Both the position numbers and the translations under genes were made by a program. From assembly GCA_910578075.1 (NCBI GenBank), contig CAJTPK010000004.1, positions 1 to 64,000 of the forward strand: a DNA stretch of 64,000 nt, read 5' to 3'. The notes beneath the pieces were generated by a model, which saw nothing but the letters and a program-made list of their open reading frames with translations, did no database searches and was not told the DNA's origin. Source of the stretch: an uncultured Muribaculaceae bacterium. GTDB taxonomy: Bacteria; Bacteroidota; Bacteroidia; Bacteroidales; Muribaculaceae. Below, piece after piece: positions 6,828 through 16,245 of the stretch; position 1 is the first letter of the stretch; every line of letters begins with the position of its first letter.

Positions 6828-8753
6828 TCATTTACCTGTATACTCCTTATAAAGCATGATGAGGTGCGATGCACTCCAGCTGAAATGAGGAGCCTTAAGG
6901 CGTGCACCGGTATGAGTGTCGTAGTTCTCATGTATCGGCGCCCCCGCCTTCAGTCCGTCAAGACGATCAAAGACCTGACGGGTATAGCTGTCAGCAAGTT
7001 CACCATATCCATAATTGCGTAATCCGCTGATTGCAAAATAAGTCTGATCCAACCATATCGGACCGCGCCAATATCCACGGGGATTATATTTGGGATTATC
7101 GACGGCAACCGTCGGAAACGGAATATAGGTGGAGAATTTTGTAGTATCCTGTAACAGAGGCATCATATCTTTAACCTGTTCGGGAGTGGCAAGTCTGGTC
7201 CAGAGCATCGTGTATGCCTCGCATCCGGGATCTCCCGCAAACGAACGATCTGCAAGTTTGCGGTCAAAGAAGAATTTCCTATCCTTGTCAAAGAAATAGT
7301 CAGCCACTTTACCACTATGATCCGGCGCATCAAATTTCTCGCCTAAAATCTCAGCAAATTTCTTTAGCAAACGGCATTCCTGAGCCAGATAAGCATTGAG
7401 GTCAACACTTTCCTGATCCATGCTCCAGGCATCACCGTAGCCTTCGTTGGCAAGCATATTGACATCATCGAAACGGATGGCATTATCCATGCCGCTCTCC
7501 CATGCCGCAGCCTCAAGCGTTCCGTCGGTGGAGCCATACTCACACATACCATTACCATCATGATCTCGCTTGGCATACCACCACTTGTGGTAAGCCAGCA
7601 ACCGGGGATACATCTCAGCGAGAAAACTTTTATCACCGGTTGCCTCATAGATCTTATCGACAGCCCAGCAAACCAACGGCGGCTTGCTGTCGCGGGCATT
7701 ATTCTCCGCCGGATCAGTGTATATACAATCAATCACCATTCCGTCAGGCTGCTGATAATCGAACATCGCACGGATATTGTTTTTGGCAAGTTCCGGATCG
7801 AAATTAGCGGCGCCGGCACAGAAGCGCCAGCTGTCCCATGCCCACAACCCTATAAAATATCCTACCGCATGACTTGGAATAATACCGTCATGAAGCAGTC
7901 CTCCGCGGGCAGCTCTATGATTGGAAGCAAGTGTGGTCATGGACTTGACCGCAATACGGTCATAATCCGCTGGCATATCATCGCGCAATGTGGCGGCAAG
8001 ATACCCTTCCCAACGTTTGCGATTATCGGCCAGTGCCGCACCGGGATCATCAAGAAGAGTCAGAATACGGCTCACTCCAGCCATCGCTTCATCCTTTGTA
8101 TAAAAAAATCCCAATGCGATATGCCCGATATTGCCCCGCTGTGTTTCTGCAAGGTAATTGCCATCCTTGACCTCAAGATACACATCCTGAGGAAACGAGA
8201 TCACAAATGTCTCACCTGAATCATGAGTTGCAAATACAGAATTACCGTTTTTGGTGAGCTCCATCCCTTCGGCCCACCCTTCTCCGCTATACTGCAACGG
8301 ACATCCAAGCGTGCTCTCCACTGTCAGGAGCATCGAATTGGCATCTATGAAGTGAAGTTGCTGGCGTATTTCCCCATCATTATATTTAGCAGACAATAAT
8401 AGCTCTCCCGGATAATAGCAGGTGCTGTCTGACAAAATTTCGCCTGCGGATGTGGGATGCACAGTCACCGCACTTTTGGCAAGCCATTGCCTGCGATTCA
8501 TGTCTATGCTGTAAGGTCCGCAAAAACCGTTAACCCAGTTTCCCTTCTCAGGTGGTGTGAAGCCGATCCAGGCACCGGCATCAGTAAACAGACCGTTGTG
8601 CCCGTGAAGAGTATCCGGTGTGTATGCAATGTCGAAAACATCAGGGAAGTCATGCCTTCGCTCGTTTGTGGCGGAAGCCCTGGCACAAGAGCTGACAGCT
8701 ACCGCTGTCAAGACTCCCGTACCTATCATCATAAAAAAAGACCTGATTCTCAT
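6828..8753 (-). CDS. GH63 family alpha-glucosidase-like enzyme, lipoprotein
   Basis: This 641-residue enzyme has an (alpha/alpha)6 barrel. The N-terminus is a lipoprotein signal with Cys23 (AVSSC). A beta-sandwich N-domain (about 35-240) precedes the barrel. GH63/YgjK-type motifs are present: GLWAWDSWRF with Asp307 as candidate acid; WESGMDNAIRF at 418-428; YWRGPIWLDQTYFA from 561; and IHENYD with Glu609 as candidate base. GH63 enzymes are inverting exo-acting alpha-glucosidases. YgjK prefers Glc-alpha-1,2/1,3 links, while other members act on mannosyl- or glucosylglycerate. The gene lies between structured intergenic regions, so its level may be set separately from its neighbours. The exact linkage cut is unknown. 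Confidence 0.82.
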   Translation of the reverse strand: MRIRSFFMMIGTGVLTAVAVSSCARASATNERRHDFPDVFDIAYTPDTLHGHNGLFTDAGAWIGFTPPEKGNWVNGFCGPYSIDMNRRQWLAKSAVTVHPTSAGEILSDSTCYYPGELLLSAKYNDGEIRQQLHFIDANSMLLTVESTLGCPLQYSGEGWAEGMELTKNGNSVFATHDSGETFVISFPQDVYLEVKDGNYLAETQRGNIGHIALGFFYTKDEAMAGVSRILTLLDDPGAALADNRKRWEGYLAATLRDDMPADYDRIAVKSMTTLASNHRAARGGLLHDGIIPSHAVGYFIGLWAWDSWRFCAGAANFDPELAKNNIRAMFDYQQPDGMVIDCIYTDPAENNARDSKPPLVCWAVDKIYEATGDKSFLAEMYPRLLAYHKWWYAKRDHDGNGMCEYGSTDGTLEAAAWESGMDNAIRFDDVNMLANEGYGDAWSMDQESVDLNAYLAQECRLLKKFAEILGEKFDAPDHSGKVADYFFDKDRKFFFDRKLADRSFAGDPGCEAYTMLWTRLATPEQVKDMMPLLQDTTKFSTYIPFPTVAVDNPKYNPRGYWRGPIWLDQTYFAISGLRNYGYGELADSYTRQVFDRLDGLKAGAPIHENYDTHTGARLKAPHFSWSASHLIMLYKEYTGK

Positions 8754-8773
8754 TTATAAAACTGACTTAGCAG

Positions 8774-8872
8774 TGGTGCGATAAAATCGCACCAGTATTG
8801 TTTCCCCATAAGACTTCCGACGGGAGGGGCTGGTGTGAAAACCTCACCACCGGCAGTCTTATGCAGGAAACA
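8774..8872 (-). promoter_or_regulatory. Structured intergenic RNA between the lectin-like gene and GH63
   Basis: Two nested structures are visible. TGGTGCGAT-AAA-ATCGCACCA (8774-8794) is a 9-bp hairpin near the GH63 start. Upstream in transcription, TGTTTCC (8799-8805) plus CATAAGACT (8807-8815) pair with AGTCTTATG (8855-8863) plus GGAAACA (8866-8872). They enclose a smaller GGTG/CACC hairpin. No long U tract follows, so this is more likely a processing, stability or regulatory structure than a simple terminator. It matches no riboswitch class I can recognise. Confidence 0.55.
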
Positions 8873-8913
8873 CATTTAAACGTTTTAACGAAAACAATTA
8901 ACCGGGAACCTAA

Positions 8914-10731
8914 TCAATAACAAACTTTTTTCACCTCAGTACCTCTTTTCACTATATATATTTCACCACGGACAGGCTCTGCAATCCGGAGTCCCTGAAG
9001 ATTATAATATTCAGCAGGCATATCAACAGTGTCCACTACAAGTGTCTCCACGATTGTAGACATGTCTTTGGAATCATATGTGAGAGTAAAATTATCTGCC
9101 CTGTACCAGGATCCGTTATCAGGCACAAACTCTCCGTTCTCATCGCCTCCAGCAATCCCGATAGTCATGTCGCCGTCATGACCGTGAGAATATTTCATTG
9201 ACACAGTACGGAACGTATCTCCGACTCTCGTCTCAGAAAATTTGATAGCCTGGTGTTGATCATTTACAACCAGATAGAGAGTTGCTCCATTGGGGGCAAA
9301 CACCTTCGCACTGATATTGTATGTTCCGGCGGGCATATTCCCTAAAGTCTGTGAAATAGCTTTACCTTTTCCACCTTCAAGCCATGTATTGAACAAATAG
9401 TCGCCATCGGCTCCGTCAGTAGGATTATCCTTTACATTTTCCACCCGCGTGTTTCCGCCGACACCGAACGACCATCCCCATGATCCGAGTTCAAAACTGG
9501 GATTCAATATAGCGTAAGTCATATCCGCAGGAACATTATTCTGAGCTTTGCACGCGGCAGCAAGAGCCTCATAAGTCATATGTACCTCAGCAGTTCCATC
9601 TCCGGTAATCGTATGATTCTCCCAACGTTTCTCCACCTCTGAATTGTCAAAAGTTATATTGAGACGGTCTGCAATTGCCTGCGCATCCTCCATCGCATCC
9701 TTCACATTCTTATAAAGCTGGTCATAAGGGTTTCCGGCATTTGCACCCAAATATTGAATCACAAATTTATCGAAATACAGCACTGACGCTGACACACCTG
9801 CATCCTTAACAAATTTTATCTCGAACGATCCATCGGTCACTGTCACAGGCACTCCAATCTTGTACTGTCCGGCAGACATCGCATTTCCAAACTGAAGTGG
9901 AGACATCGCTCCCGACTCACCGGCCTGCTGATATTCTACAGCCACCCCGTTTACAGTAAGAGCCGGATAAGCGCCATCGCTCACCACAAAACCAGTCAAT
10001 ATATAGGAACCATTTGGAAAACCTGTAGCTGAGTTTACCACAGTATACGCCGTGGAAGCCGCATCCTCGGTAGCCTCGTTATATGATCTGTAGACCATAT
10101 TATAATTTGCATTGCCGTCATTATTGTCAGGTGTGGACTGCGCAATCTCAAAACGGGCATTAGCTCCGGCATCAACGCGCCTCCATTTCTCGTTAAATTC
10201 ATTACAATTACGGATTATCTCAGATCCGGGAAGAAGGAAAGTCGCATTCATCGGATTCTCCATAGTGGCTGAATTCAATTGCTCCACAAGCTCCTCCTTA
10301 GTAAGGATCACCCATTGCTGCTCCGCATTTGAAATATCCGCATTTCGCTGGTTTATATACCAATCGCCATCCATGCTTACCGCCACTTCAGTGCCGTCTG
10401 TCTGATAAGTGAAAGCAAAAGCCTTTCCCCCATCCACACTGACAGCCGACCACGCTTGACCTTCGTTTATCGGCTTGTCGATATATATATCCTTACCTTG
10501 GAAATAACCCAGCGGGGTGCGTGCACGGTAAGAGCCGGAACCGGCGTCCTCAAAAGTCACGGGAAGACCGTAATCCCCGACTACCGCGTGGGTTCCCCAC
10601 CATCCACCGGCAGTGAGATATTTACCTGTAGCCACATTCCTCATATAATAGGGCGTGCCAGGTTCGATTGATGTTGCGGCAAAAGCCTGCAATCCTACAA
10701 AGCATGAAAGAAGTAGAATCGTTTTCTTCAT
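8914..10731 (-). CDS. Secreted lectin-like PUL protein of unknown function
   Basis: This 605-residue protein has a Sec signal peptide (residues 1-19). Residues 25-145 (PYYMRNVATGKYLTAGGWWG, then GKAFAFTYQTDG and ISNAEQQWVIL) resemble a ricin-type or similar beta-trefoil-like lectin fold. A middle beta-sandwich and helical linker follow. Around 410-550 (ILNPSFELGSWGWSFG, then ISQTLGNMPAGTYNISAKVF) there is a galactose-binding-like or CBM-like sandwich. The C-terminus YYNLQGLRIAEPVRGEIYIV resembles the short C-terminal domain of many exported Prevotella and Muribaculaceae proteins. No catalytic residues were recognised. A glycan-binding role on the cell surface is inferred from the PUL context. 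Confidence 0.65.
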   Translation of the reverse strand: MKKTILLLSCFVGLQAFAATSIEPGTPYYMRNVATGKYLTAGGWWGTHAVVGDYGLPVTFEDAGSGSYRARTPLGYFQGKDIYIDKPINEGQAWSAVSVDGGKAFAFTYQTDGTEVAVSMDGDWYINQRNADISNAEQQWVILTKEELVEQLNSATMENPMNATFLLPGSEIIRNCNEFNEKWRRVDAGANARFEIAQSTPDNNDGNANYNMVYRSYNEATEDAASTAYTVVNSATGFPNGSYILTGFVVSDGAYPALTVNGVAVEYQQAGESGAMSPLQFGNAMSAGQYKIGVPVTVTDGSFEIKFVKDAGVSASVLYFDKFVIQYLGANAGNPYDQLYKNVKDAMEDAQAIADRLNITFDNSEVEKRWENHTITGDGTAEVHMTYEALAAACKAQNNVPADMTYAILNPSFELGSWGWSFGVGGNTRVENVKDNPTDGADGDYLFNTWLEGGKGKAISQTLGNMPAGTYNISAKVFAPNGATLYLVVNDQHQAIKFSETRVGDTFRTVSMKYSHGHDGDMTIGIAGGDENGEFVPDNGSWYRADNFTLTYDSKDMSTIVETLVVDTVDMPAEYYNLQGLRIAEPVRGEIYIVKRGTEVKKVCY

Positions 10732-10757
10732 TTGGTAATATATTTTAAGATTAACAC

Positions 10758-10787
10758 GAGTCCGCCTCCAACTTCAGAGGCGGACTC
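10758..10787. terminator. Perfect 11-bp hairpin between GH3 and the lectin-like gene
   Basis: GAGTCCGCCTC (10758-10768) pairs perfectly with GAGGCGGACTC (10777-10787) across an 8-base loop. It lies between the stop of the GH3 gene and the start of the next PUL gene on the minus strand. The following minus-strand bases are only moderately U-rich, so termination is probably partial. It carries the AGAGTC-type sequence found at other junctions. Confidence 0.6.
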
Positions 10788-10836
10788 TTATTAGACGCAA
10801 AATCGGAAAAGACCTACTCACTCCACAAGAGTTTTT

Positions 10837-13110
10837 TCAAAGTAATCTAAACTCAGCTTTATGCAGATTATTGGAATCCGGTCCCACCATAACCTCGAAA
10901 TCACCAGGTTCGCAGACATATTCCAACGCAGCATTATAGAACTTCAGTTTGTCAGCCGTTATCACAAACGTCACATCCAGGCTCTCTCCAGGTTTCAGGG
11001 TGATTCGCTTGAAATCTTTCAACTCCTTCACCGGACGCACCAACGAAGCATAGCGGTCATGAATATATAGCTGCACAATCTCTGTTCCCTCCCTGTCACC
11101 GGTATTCGTCACATTCACAGTCACCGACATTTCTCCGTCCTGAAGCATCTCTGTCTTGTCAAGTTTGAGATCGCCATAGGCAAATGTGGTATAGCTCAAA
11201 CCATAACCAAAGGGATAAAGCGGGAAGTTGGATTCATCAATATAATTGCTCTGATAGCGGTTGAACACAGAATCATCCGGATCAGGGCGGTTGGTATCCA
11301 TATGATTATAATATACAGGGATTTGTCCGATACTCCTCGGGAAAGTAGTGGTAAGCTTCCCTACTGGAACCCTTTCACCGAAAACGACATCACATATAGC
11401 CTCCCCCGCCTCGCTACCGCCATACCAGACATTGAGAATGGCTGTCACCTCTTTATTTTCCTCGGTCAGCACCAGCGGTCTGCCGGTGAAGAGAAGTAAC
11501 ACTACCGGCTTGCCTGTAGCCACGAGCGAACGCAGCAGCTCCTTCTGCACTTCCGGTATCTCAGGAAAGGCACGCGATGCTGATTCCCCGCTCATCTCCG
11601 CAGACTCTCCAAGAGCAGCCACTATCACATCAGCCTCCGATGCCACAGCCACAGCCTCCTTCAACAATTCGTCATCGTTGCCGCGGACAATAGGGCGGAT
11701 ACCATTAGCCGGTGCCTCCATCTTTTCATCAGCATACACGTTGCTTCCCTTGGCATACTTCACCTCAGCCTGCCGACCAACACTTTTCCTCATCGCCTCA
11801 AGCAGCGACATATGCTTTTCTGGACGGCACGGCATACTCCACATCCCGCACATATTGTTGGCGGCGTCAGCCATCGGTCCGATAAGAGCAATCTTACCCT
11901 TTTTCTGCAAAGGGAGGCATCCACCTTCGTTTTTCAGGAGCACGAATGTCTCAGCTGCTATCTCACGTGCCGCCTGACGGTGCTCTTTTGTGAATACTTT
12001 CTTTTTAGATGCAGCCATGTCGCAATATTTATAAGGGTCAGAAAATAAACCGAGCTTATATTTTGCTTCAAGCACCTTACGGCAGGCATTGTCGATCATC
12101 GTCATAGTGACTTTGCCACTTTTCAATGATTGTTCGAGCGTATTGAGATAACCGGCCGACACCATATCCATATCGGTTGTCGCCTCAAGAGCCTTGACAG
12201 ATGCTTCCGGCAGACGTGCATAACCCAACTTCGACATCTCATTTATAACATCATAGTCAGTAACGAGCAAGCCATCGAATCCCCATTGTTTTCTCAACAC
12301 ATCCTTCATAAGCCATTTATTGGCTGCCGCAGGGATACCATCGACCAGATTAAATGAACTCATCACACTCCCCACACCTGCATCAACCGCCGCCTTATAA
12401 GGCATAAGATATTCATTAAACATACGCTGGTGGCTCATGTCGACGGTGCTGTAATCTTTTCCTGCCTCCACAGCCCCATACAACGCGAAATGCTTCACGC
12501 AAGACATAATTTCGTCCTTGCCTGACATATCCTTTCCCTGATATCCCCTCACATATGCCGGCCCGAGAACGCTTCCGAGGTAAGGATCCTCACCGTTGCC
12601 TTCGGCAATCCTCCCCCAACGGGAATCACGGCAGATATCCACCATGGGACTGTACGTCCAGTTTATGCCGCTCGCACTTGCCTCCACCGCAGAGATACGC
12701 GCCATTCGTTCCACCGCATCCGGATTCCAGCTGCACGACAAAGCCAGAGGAATCGGGAATACCGTCTCATAACCATGTATGATGTCCATTCCAACAAGCA
12801 ACGGTATTCCGAGCCTGGTATTCTCAACCGCAGTGCGTTGAAGAGTATAAATCTTGTCAGGACCGTTCACATTAAACACTCCTCCTATCGCCTCTTTACG
12901 AATCAGGGAGTCGAGCTCATTTTTCATCACATGTCCGGTGACTATATCGCCACCCGTCACAAGATTCAACTGACCCAGCTTCTCCTGCAGTGTCATTTTC
13001 TCCATAAGGCGGTCGATGAAGGTATCCATTGCCGCCTCTTTGCCATTGGCGGCGCAAAGGGAGGAGAACCCCAGCGCCGCCGCAATCATCAATTTAGAAT
13101 ATTTCATCAT
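10837..13110 (-). CDS. GH3 beta-glucosidase, periplasmic
   Basis: This 757-residue enzyme is close to the BglX group. It has a signal peptide (1-20), a GH3 N-terminal TIM barrel, GH3 C-terminal alpha/beta sandwich and a fibronectin III-like tail (about 660-757, ending VMVGPDSNNLHKAEFRLL). The nucleophile is Asp285 in GLLVTDYDVI. Substrate-binding signatures DIIHGYETVFPIPLALS, RWGRIAEGNGEDPYL and KHFALYG are intact. It retains and hydrolyses terminal beta-linked glucose (or xylose/galactose in some relatives) from oligosaccharides in the periplasm. It follows the three-repeat lipoprotein by only 11 bases and is in the same operon. The second ATG at 13107 is an equal start candidate. Confidence 0.92.
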   Translation of the reverse strand: MMKYSKLMIAAALGFSSLCAANGKEAAMDTFIDRLMEKMTLQEKLGQLNLVTGGDIVTGHVMKNELDSLIRKEAIGGVFNVNGPDKIYTLQRTAVENTRLGIPLLVGMDIIHGYETVFPIPLALSCSWNPDAVERMARISAVEASASGINWTYSPMVDICRDSRWGRIAEGNGEDPYLGSVLGPAYVRGYQGKDMSGKDEIMSCVKHFALYGAVEAGKDYSTVDMSHQRMFNEYLMPYKAAVDAGVGSVMSSFNLVDGIPAAANKWLMKDVLRKQWGFDGLLVTDYDVINEMSKLGYARLPEASVKALEATTDMDMVSAGYLNTLEQSLKSGKVTMTMIDNACRKVLEAKYKLGLFSDPYKYCDMAASKKKVFTKEHRQAAREIAAETFVLLKNEGGCLPLQKKGKIALIGPMADAANNMCGMWSMPCRPEKHMSLLEAMRKSVGRQAEVKYAKGSNVYADEKMEAPANGIRPIVRGNDDELLKEAVAVASEADVIVAALGESAEMSGESASRAFPEIPEVQKELLRSLVATGKPVVLLLFTGRPLVLTEENKEVTAILNVWYGGSEAGEAICDVVFGERVPVGKLTTTFPRSIGQIPVYYNHMDTNRPDPDDSVFNRYQSNYIDESNFPLYPFGYGLSYTTFAYGDLKLDKTEMLQDGEMSVTVNVTNTGDREGTEIVQLYIHDRYASLVRPVKELKDFKRITLKPGESLDVTFVITADKLKFYNAALEYVCEPGDFEVMVGPDSNNLHKAEFRLL

Positions 13111-13121
13111 TTAGAGTCCGT

Positions 13122-15182
13122 CTAATAAATTATCACCGGTTCTACTACTATTGGAGTGCTGTTGGTATCAATGCGGAGTCTATATGTTCCATATTGCTCC
13201 CCTATATTGCCCTTGGTGCATCCGAAATTGGTATCATTCCCCACTCCGTTCTCCCAGTAATAGGAGCGCCCGAATGAGCTTGTATCGGTGATGTTGACAT
13301 CGCTTGATTTTATGATATTGGTCCAACCTCGCTCACCATAGAGAGTAAACTGCGCCCAGCTGCTATGGAATAGGAACGATGTCTCGTAAACACCGGGAGA
13401 GGTTTCCGCGCAGCAAAGATACTGACGGGGATTATCCCAGCTCCATGCCGGAGAAACATATGGCGAATTGTTCGGATCTCCGGCACCCCATCCTCCGAAC
13501 CGAGGATGGCCGAAATACTGTCCCGTTATCCACAATCCGTTGTTTCCGGTACGTTCTGTCCATATATATTCGGTAACATCGGCATCATAGAGAATTCGGT
13601 ATTCGCCGCTCACAGCATTGAACACAAACGATCCGTCTTCCTGCTTCTCATAATATTCCGGTTGAAGCAGATACTCTATATTCTGAATATTCCGGAACGT
13701 CATTTTCTCACCTTTGGTAAGATTGAGAGTGACTTCCTTGAATCCGTCATAGCGGCTGTCGGTCATCACTTTGCCATTGATCTCATATTTCACCGGAGCT
13801 ATCTCACTGTCTTTCAACATTCCATCAAGATAGACTATCTTATTGTTAAAATCAGCTACGACACGATACACACCCGGAGTGAAATCGGCACCGGGAAGAA
13901 GATCTCCAGTAAACTGACAATGATTCTCCTGACCGGAAATACCTTTTGCCAACACCCCTACCGGAAGAGGATCAAGATATTCGGTGGAGCGTGCTGTTCC
14001 CCAGTCTCGATTCTGATAGAACTTGGCATCGAAACCGGCTCCGAGATACATCGTGGCGGCATAGATACCATCCTGAACCCTGATCATCTGATAAGAGCCA
14101 ACCGGCTCGGTAAGTTTCCAGTCACCAATGGTGGCTCGACCCGCCATAGGATGACCGAATCCGGAACCGGTGATCCATATCGACTTGCCATTGCTGCCAT
14201 TCATAGCCGGACATTCCGTATACACCAGCATACTGCCGGCATCAAGATATATGTCATAGTCACCGGTGGGACCGAGAAACACCGCGCGCCCTTCAACATC
14301 TGATGTCACATCATAGAAATCAGGTTGCACCATTTCTGATATTCCCCCGAAATTTGAGAATACCACCTCTTCCCCCGTAACAAGATGCTGACGGGTATGC
14401 AGCATTGCTCCGGAAGGAGTCATAAGCGTTCCGTTCACATGGTATTCCTCTTGCTGCACAGGCACACGGCTCACCATGTCGAAAGTCTTTGCAGCAAGAT
14501 CCACCGTCAGGTCATAAACACCAGCCTGGAACAAAGCCCCAGCACAGAAGTCTCCGGTGCCTGTCACCAGCTCCGGCTGGTTCAGTTTCAGATCTTCCGC
14601 CCATATCTCTATTCCATCCTCATGTGTTCCCCATCCCCGGTGGGTGAAGAATTTAAATTTGAACCCTGATGAGAGATAGAGGCTGATCTCAAATTTATCA
14701 GATCCGATCTTACGGCAACTCTGTGCGTGATCCGGACCATCGATAGACCAGAAAGTAGATACCGGAGAAGTAGCTCCGGAATGACCCAATTGTTCTCCGA
14801 TCACATACAACATATCGGGATACTTGGTCTCAGGTTGTTCCACATAGAGCAGATTGTTGAGATGGTCATAAATTATGTCATAATCTCCACTCTCACCCTT
14901 AAATGTCGCGCTCCCGTCGGAAGCGACATCCCAGAAATGATTCTGAAGGGCATATTTAAGCTTGTCTATGCCGGAGAATGTCACGGTCGTGCCATGTTGA
15001 AGTTTTGCTCGTGTTCCCGAAAAATCTTCATAATATGTAGTCTTAAGTTCTCCACCGTTCACAGTGACCACACCCTTTGATGGCCATTCCGGCCACTGCT
15101 CCGGACGGTTTATATCGTCAGAGCATGAAGTGGCGATGCCGATACCAACAGCCACAATAGCAGTTAAATATATCTTATTCAT
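13122..15182 (-). CDS. Three-repeat surface glycan-binding lipoprotein (SusE/F position)
   Basis: This 686-residue lipoprotein has a lipobox ATSC with Cys20. Three tandem units of about 200 residues follow. Each has a start like Y(H/E)(V/I)NG, a T(V/M)(T/V)FxxI core, GxSG(D/E)Y(D/R)I and a closing block such as LWITGQYFGHP or IWITGSGFGHP. A second half includes phrases like FKFFTHRGWG, DAKFYQNRDWG and FTLYGERGWT. The repeats resemble the DUF5121/DUF5125-type proteins in Bacteroidetes PULs. By position after SusCD it should be a surface glycan-binding protein. No catalytic motif is seen. The repeated aromatic RGWG/RDWG loops are good candidates for sugar contact. Confidence 0.72.
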   Translation of the reverse strand: MNKIYLTAIVAVGIGIATSCSDDINRPEQWPEWPSKGVVTVNGGELKTTYYEDFSGTRAKLQHGTTVTFSGIDKLKYALQNHFWDVASDGSATFKGESGDYDIIYDHLNNLLYVEQPETKYPDMLYVIGEQLGHSGATSPVSTFWSIDGPDHAQSCRKIGSDKFEISLYLSSGFKFKFFTHRGWGTHEDGIEIWAEDLKLNQPELVTGTGDFCAGALFQAGVYDLTVDLAAKTFDMVSRVPVQQEEYHVNGTLMTPSGAMLHTRQHLVTGEEVVFSNFGGISEMVQPDFYDVTSDVEGRAVFLGPTGDYDIYLDAGSMLVYTECPAMNGSNGKSIWITGSGFGHPMAGRATIGDWKLTEPVGSYQMIRVQDGIYAATMYLGAGFDAKFYQNRDWGTARSTEYLDPLPVGVLAKGISGQENHCQFTGDLLPGADFTPGVYRVVADFNNKIVYLDGMLKDSEIAPVKYEINGKVMTDSRYDGFKEVTLNLTKGEKMTFRNIQNIEYLLQPEYYEKQEDGSFVFNAVSGEYRILYDADVTEYIWTERTGNNGLWITGQYFGHPRFGGWGAGDPNNSPYVSPAWSWDNPRQYLCCAETSPGVYETSFLFHSSWAQFTLYGERGWTNIIKSSDVNITDTSSFGRSYYWENGVGNDTNFGCTKGNIGEQYGTYRLRIDTNSTPIVVEPVIIY

Positions 15183-15188
15183 AGTATC

Positions 15189-16196
15189 TTACTTTTTGAA
15201 TGCTTTGAGGATACCTTGATATTCGGTTTCATTCACACGTACAATGCATCCATGACGCGCTTTCGGTCCGGCAAAATAGCGTTCCTTCCATGGTCCCTCC
15301 AGAGATTTGGCCTCAAACATGTCATACTGGTATGGATAATTCTCTGTGAAAAGAAAAAATCCATCCCCGTTCACAGTAGGCACAATGATAGGAGCCTCAT
15401 GCCATCTCTCAAGATCCGTGATGCGTTCACCCGGATTTGCATATGGTCCTGTCAGACCCGGAGACTTTGCTATACGTATCGTCTTGCCTGTTTCTGGTGC
15501 CGCCTCTTGTGTGCGTTCATCCTTCATTATTGCGTAATAGCTGTCGCCTGAACGTCGTATGATGACATCGATTGTCGCCATATCCTCGTCATCACCGGTG
15601 AAAGCAAATAGAAACTTAGGATCCGTGAAGGTTTTGAAATCCTTTGTCAGAATATAGAAAGTCCTTTTGCTATCCCATTCAAAGGTGTTGGCGTCATCTC
15701 CCGTAAGACCTGCATGCCAGGTGATGATATATTGATCACTTGGCTCATCATAAAACATCTTGGGCGCACCATAATATGTCTCCTCGTTGGTATATCCGTA
15801 AAGATCCTTGATTTTATTGAATATCGATTTTGCGAGTTTGGTGCTTGTCCAGTTCACAAGATCCGTAGAATGCCATAATAATGGGATACCGGTGCCTTTC
15901 TTCACGCTGATCATATAATAACCGTCGCGTCCCTTACAGATATCCGGATGTCCATAGTAGGCAGGAAGCACAGATCTTCCATCATTGAGAGTTTCCCAAT
16001 TATAGGCATCTTTCGACACACTGTAGAAAATGGATCCATAGTTATCATCGGTCATATGGGCAAACAGATAGCCTCCATCTTCCGCTTGAACCGGCACATT
16101 GGATTCAAACACAGGTGCTTCATTCGAATTACAGCTTATGGCTGCAATTCCCAATACGACACATTGCAATATATTCATATATGATTTTATTTTCAT
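15189..16196 (-). CDS. GH43-like five-bladed propeller glycosidase, lipoprotein
   Basis: This is a lipoprotein of 335 residues starting MKIKSYMNILQCVVLGIAAI with Cys22 as lipobox. I reject a longer frame to 16313 because it would bury the signal peptide and overlap the SusD gene. The sequence shows GH43/GH32-type propeller blades. Candidate catalytic residues are Asp85 in YYGHPDICKG (base), Asp210 in ATIDVII (pKa modulator) and Glu267 in RWHEAPII (acid). GH43-type enzymes act on arabinose, xylose or galactose links. The subfamily cannot be fixed by eye, and related propeller families such as GH117 or GH130 remain possible. Six bases separate it from the next gene. Confidence 0.65.
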   Translation of the reverse strand: MKIKSYMNILQCVVLGIAAISCNSNEAPVFESNVPVQAEDGGYLFAHMTDDNYGSIFYSVSKDAYNWETLNDGRSVLPAYYGHPDICKGRDGYYMISVKKGTGIPLLWHSTDLVNWTSTKLAKSIFNKIKDLYGYTNEETYYGAPKMFYDEPSDQYIITWHAGLTGDDANTFEWDSKRTFYILTKDFKTFTDPKFLFAFTGDDEDMATIDVIIRRSGDSYYAIMKDERTQEAAPETGKTIRIAKSPGLTGPYANPGERITDLERWHEAPIIVPTVNGDGFFLFTENYPYQYDMFEAKSLEGPWKERYFAGPKARHGCIVRVNETEYQGILKAFKK

Positions 16197-16245
16197 TTTG
16201 TCTTTTATTGATGGTTGAAAGCTAAATTTTTTATGAGAGGGACTC

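Noticed and set aside
8774..8872. Known riboswitch class upstream of GH63
   Set aside because: No conserved core of the cobalamin, TPP, SAM or other classes could be recognised; I report it only as a structured region.
13506..14303. A 265-codon open frame on the plus strand opposite the three-repeat lipoprotein gene
   Set aside because: It is antisense to a clear gene, has no signal, domain or promoter, and its composition (many His, Ile and Arg) is that of a shadow frame.
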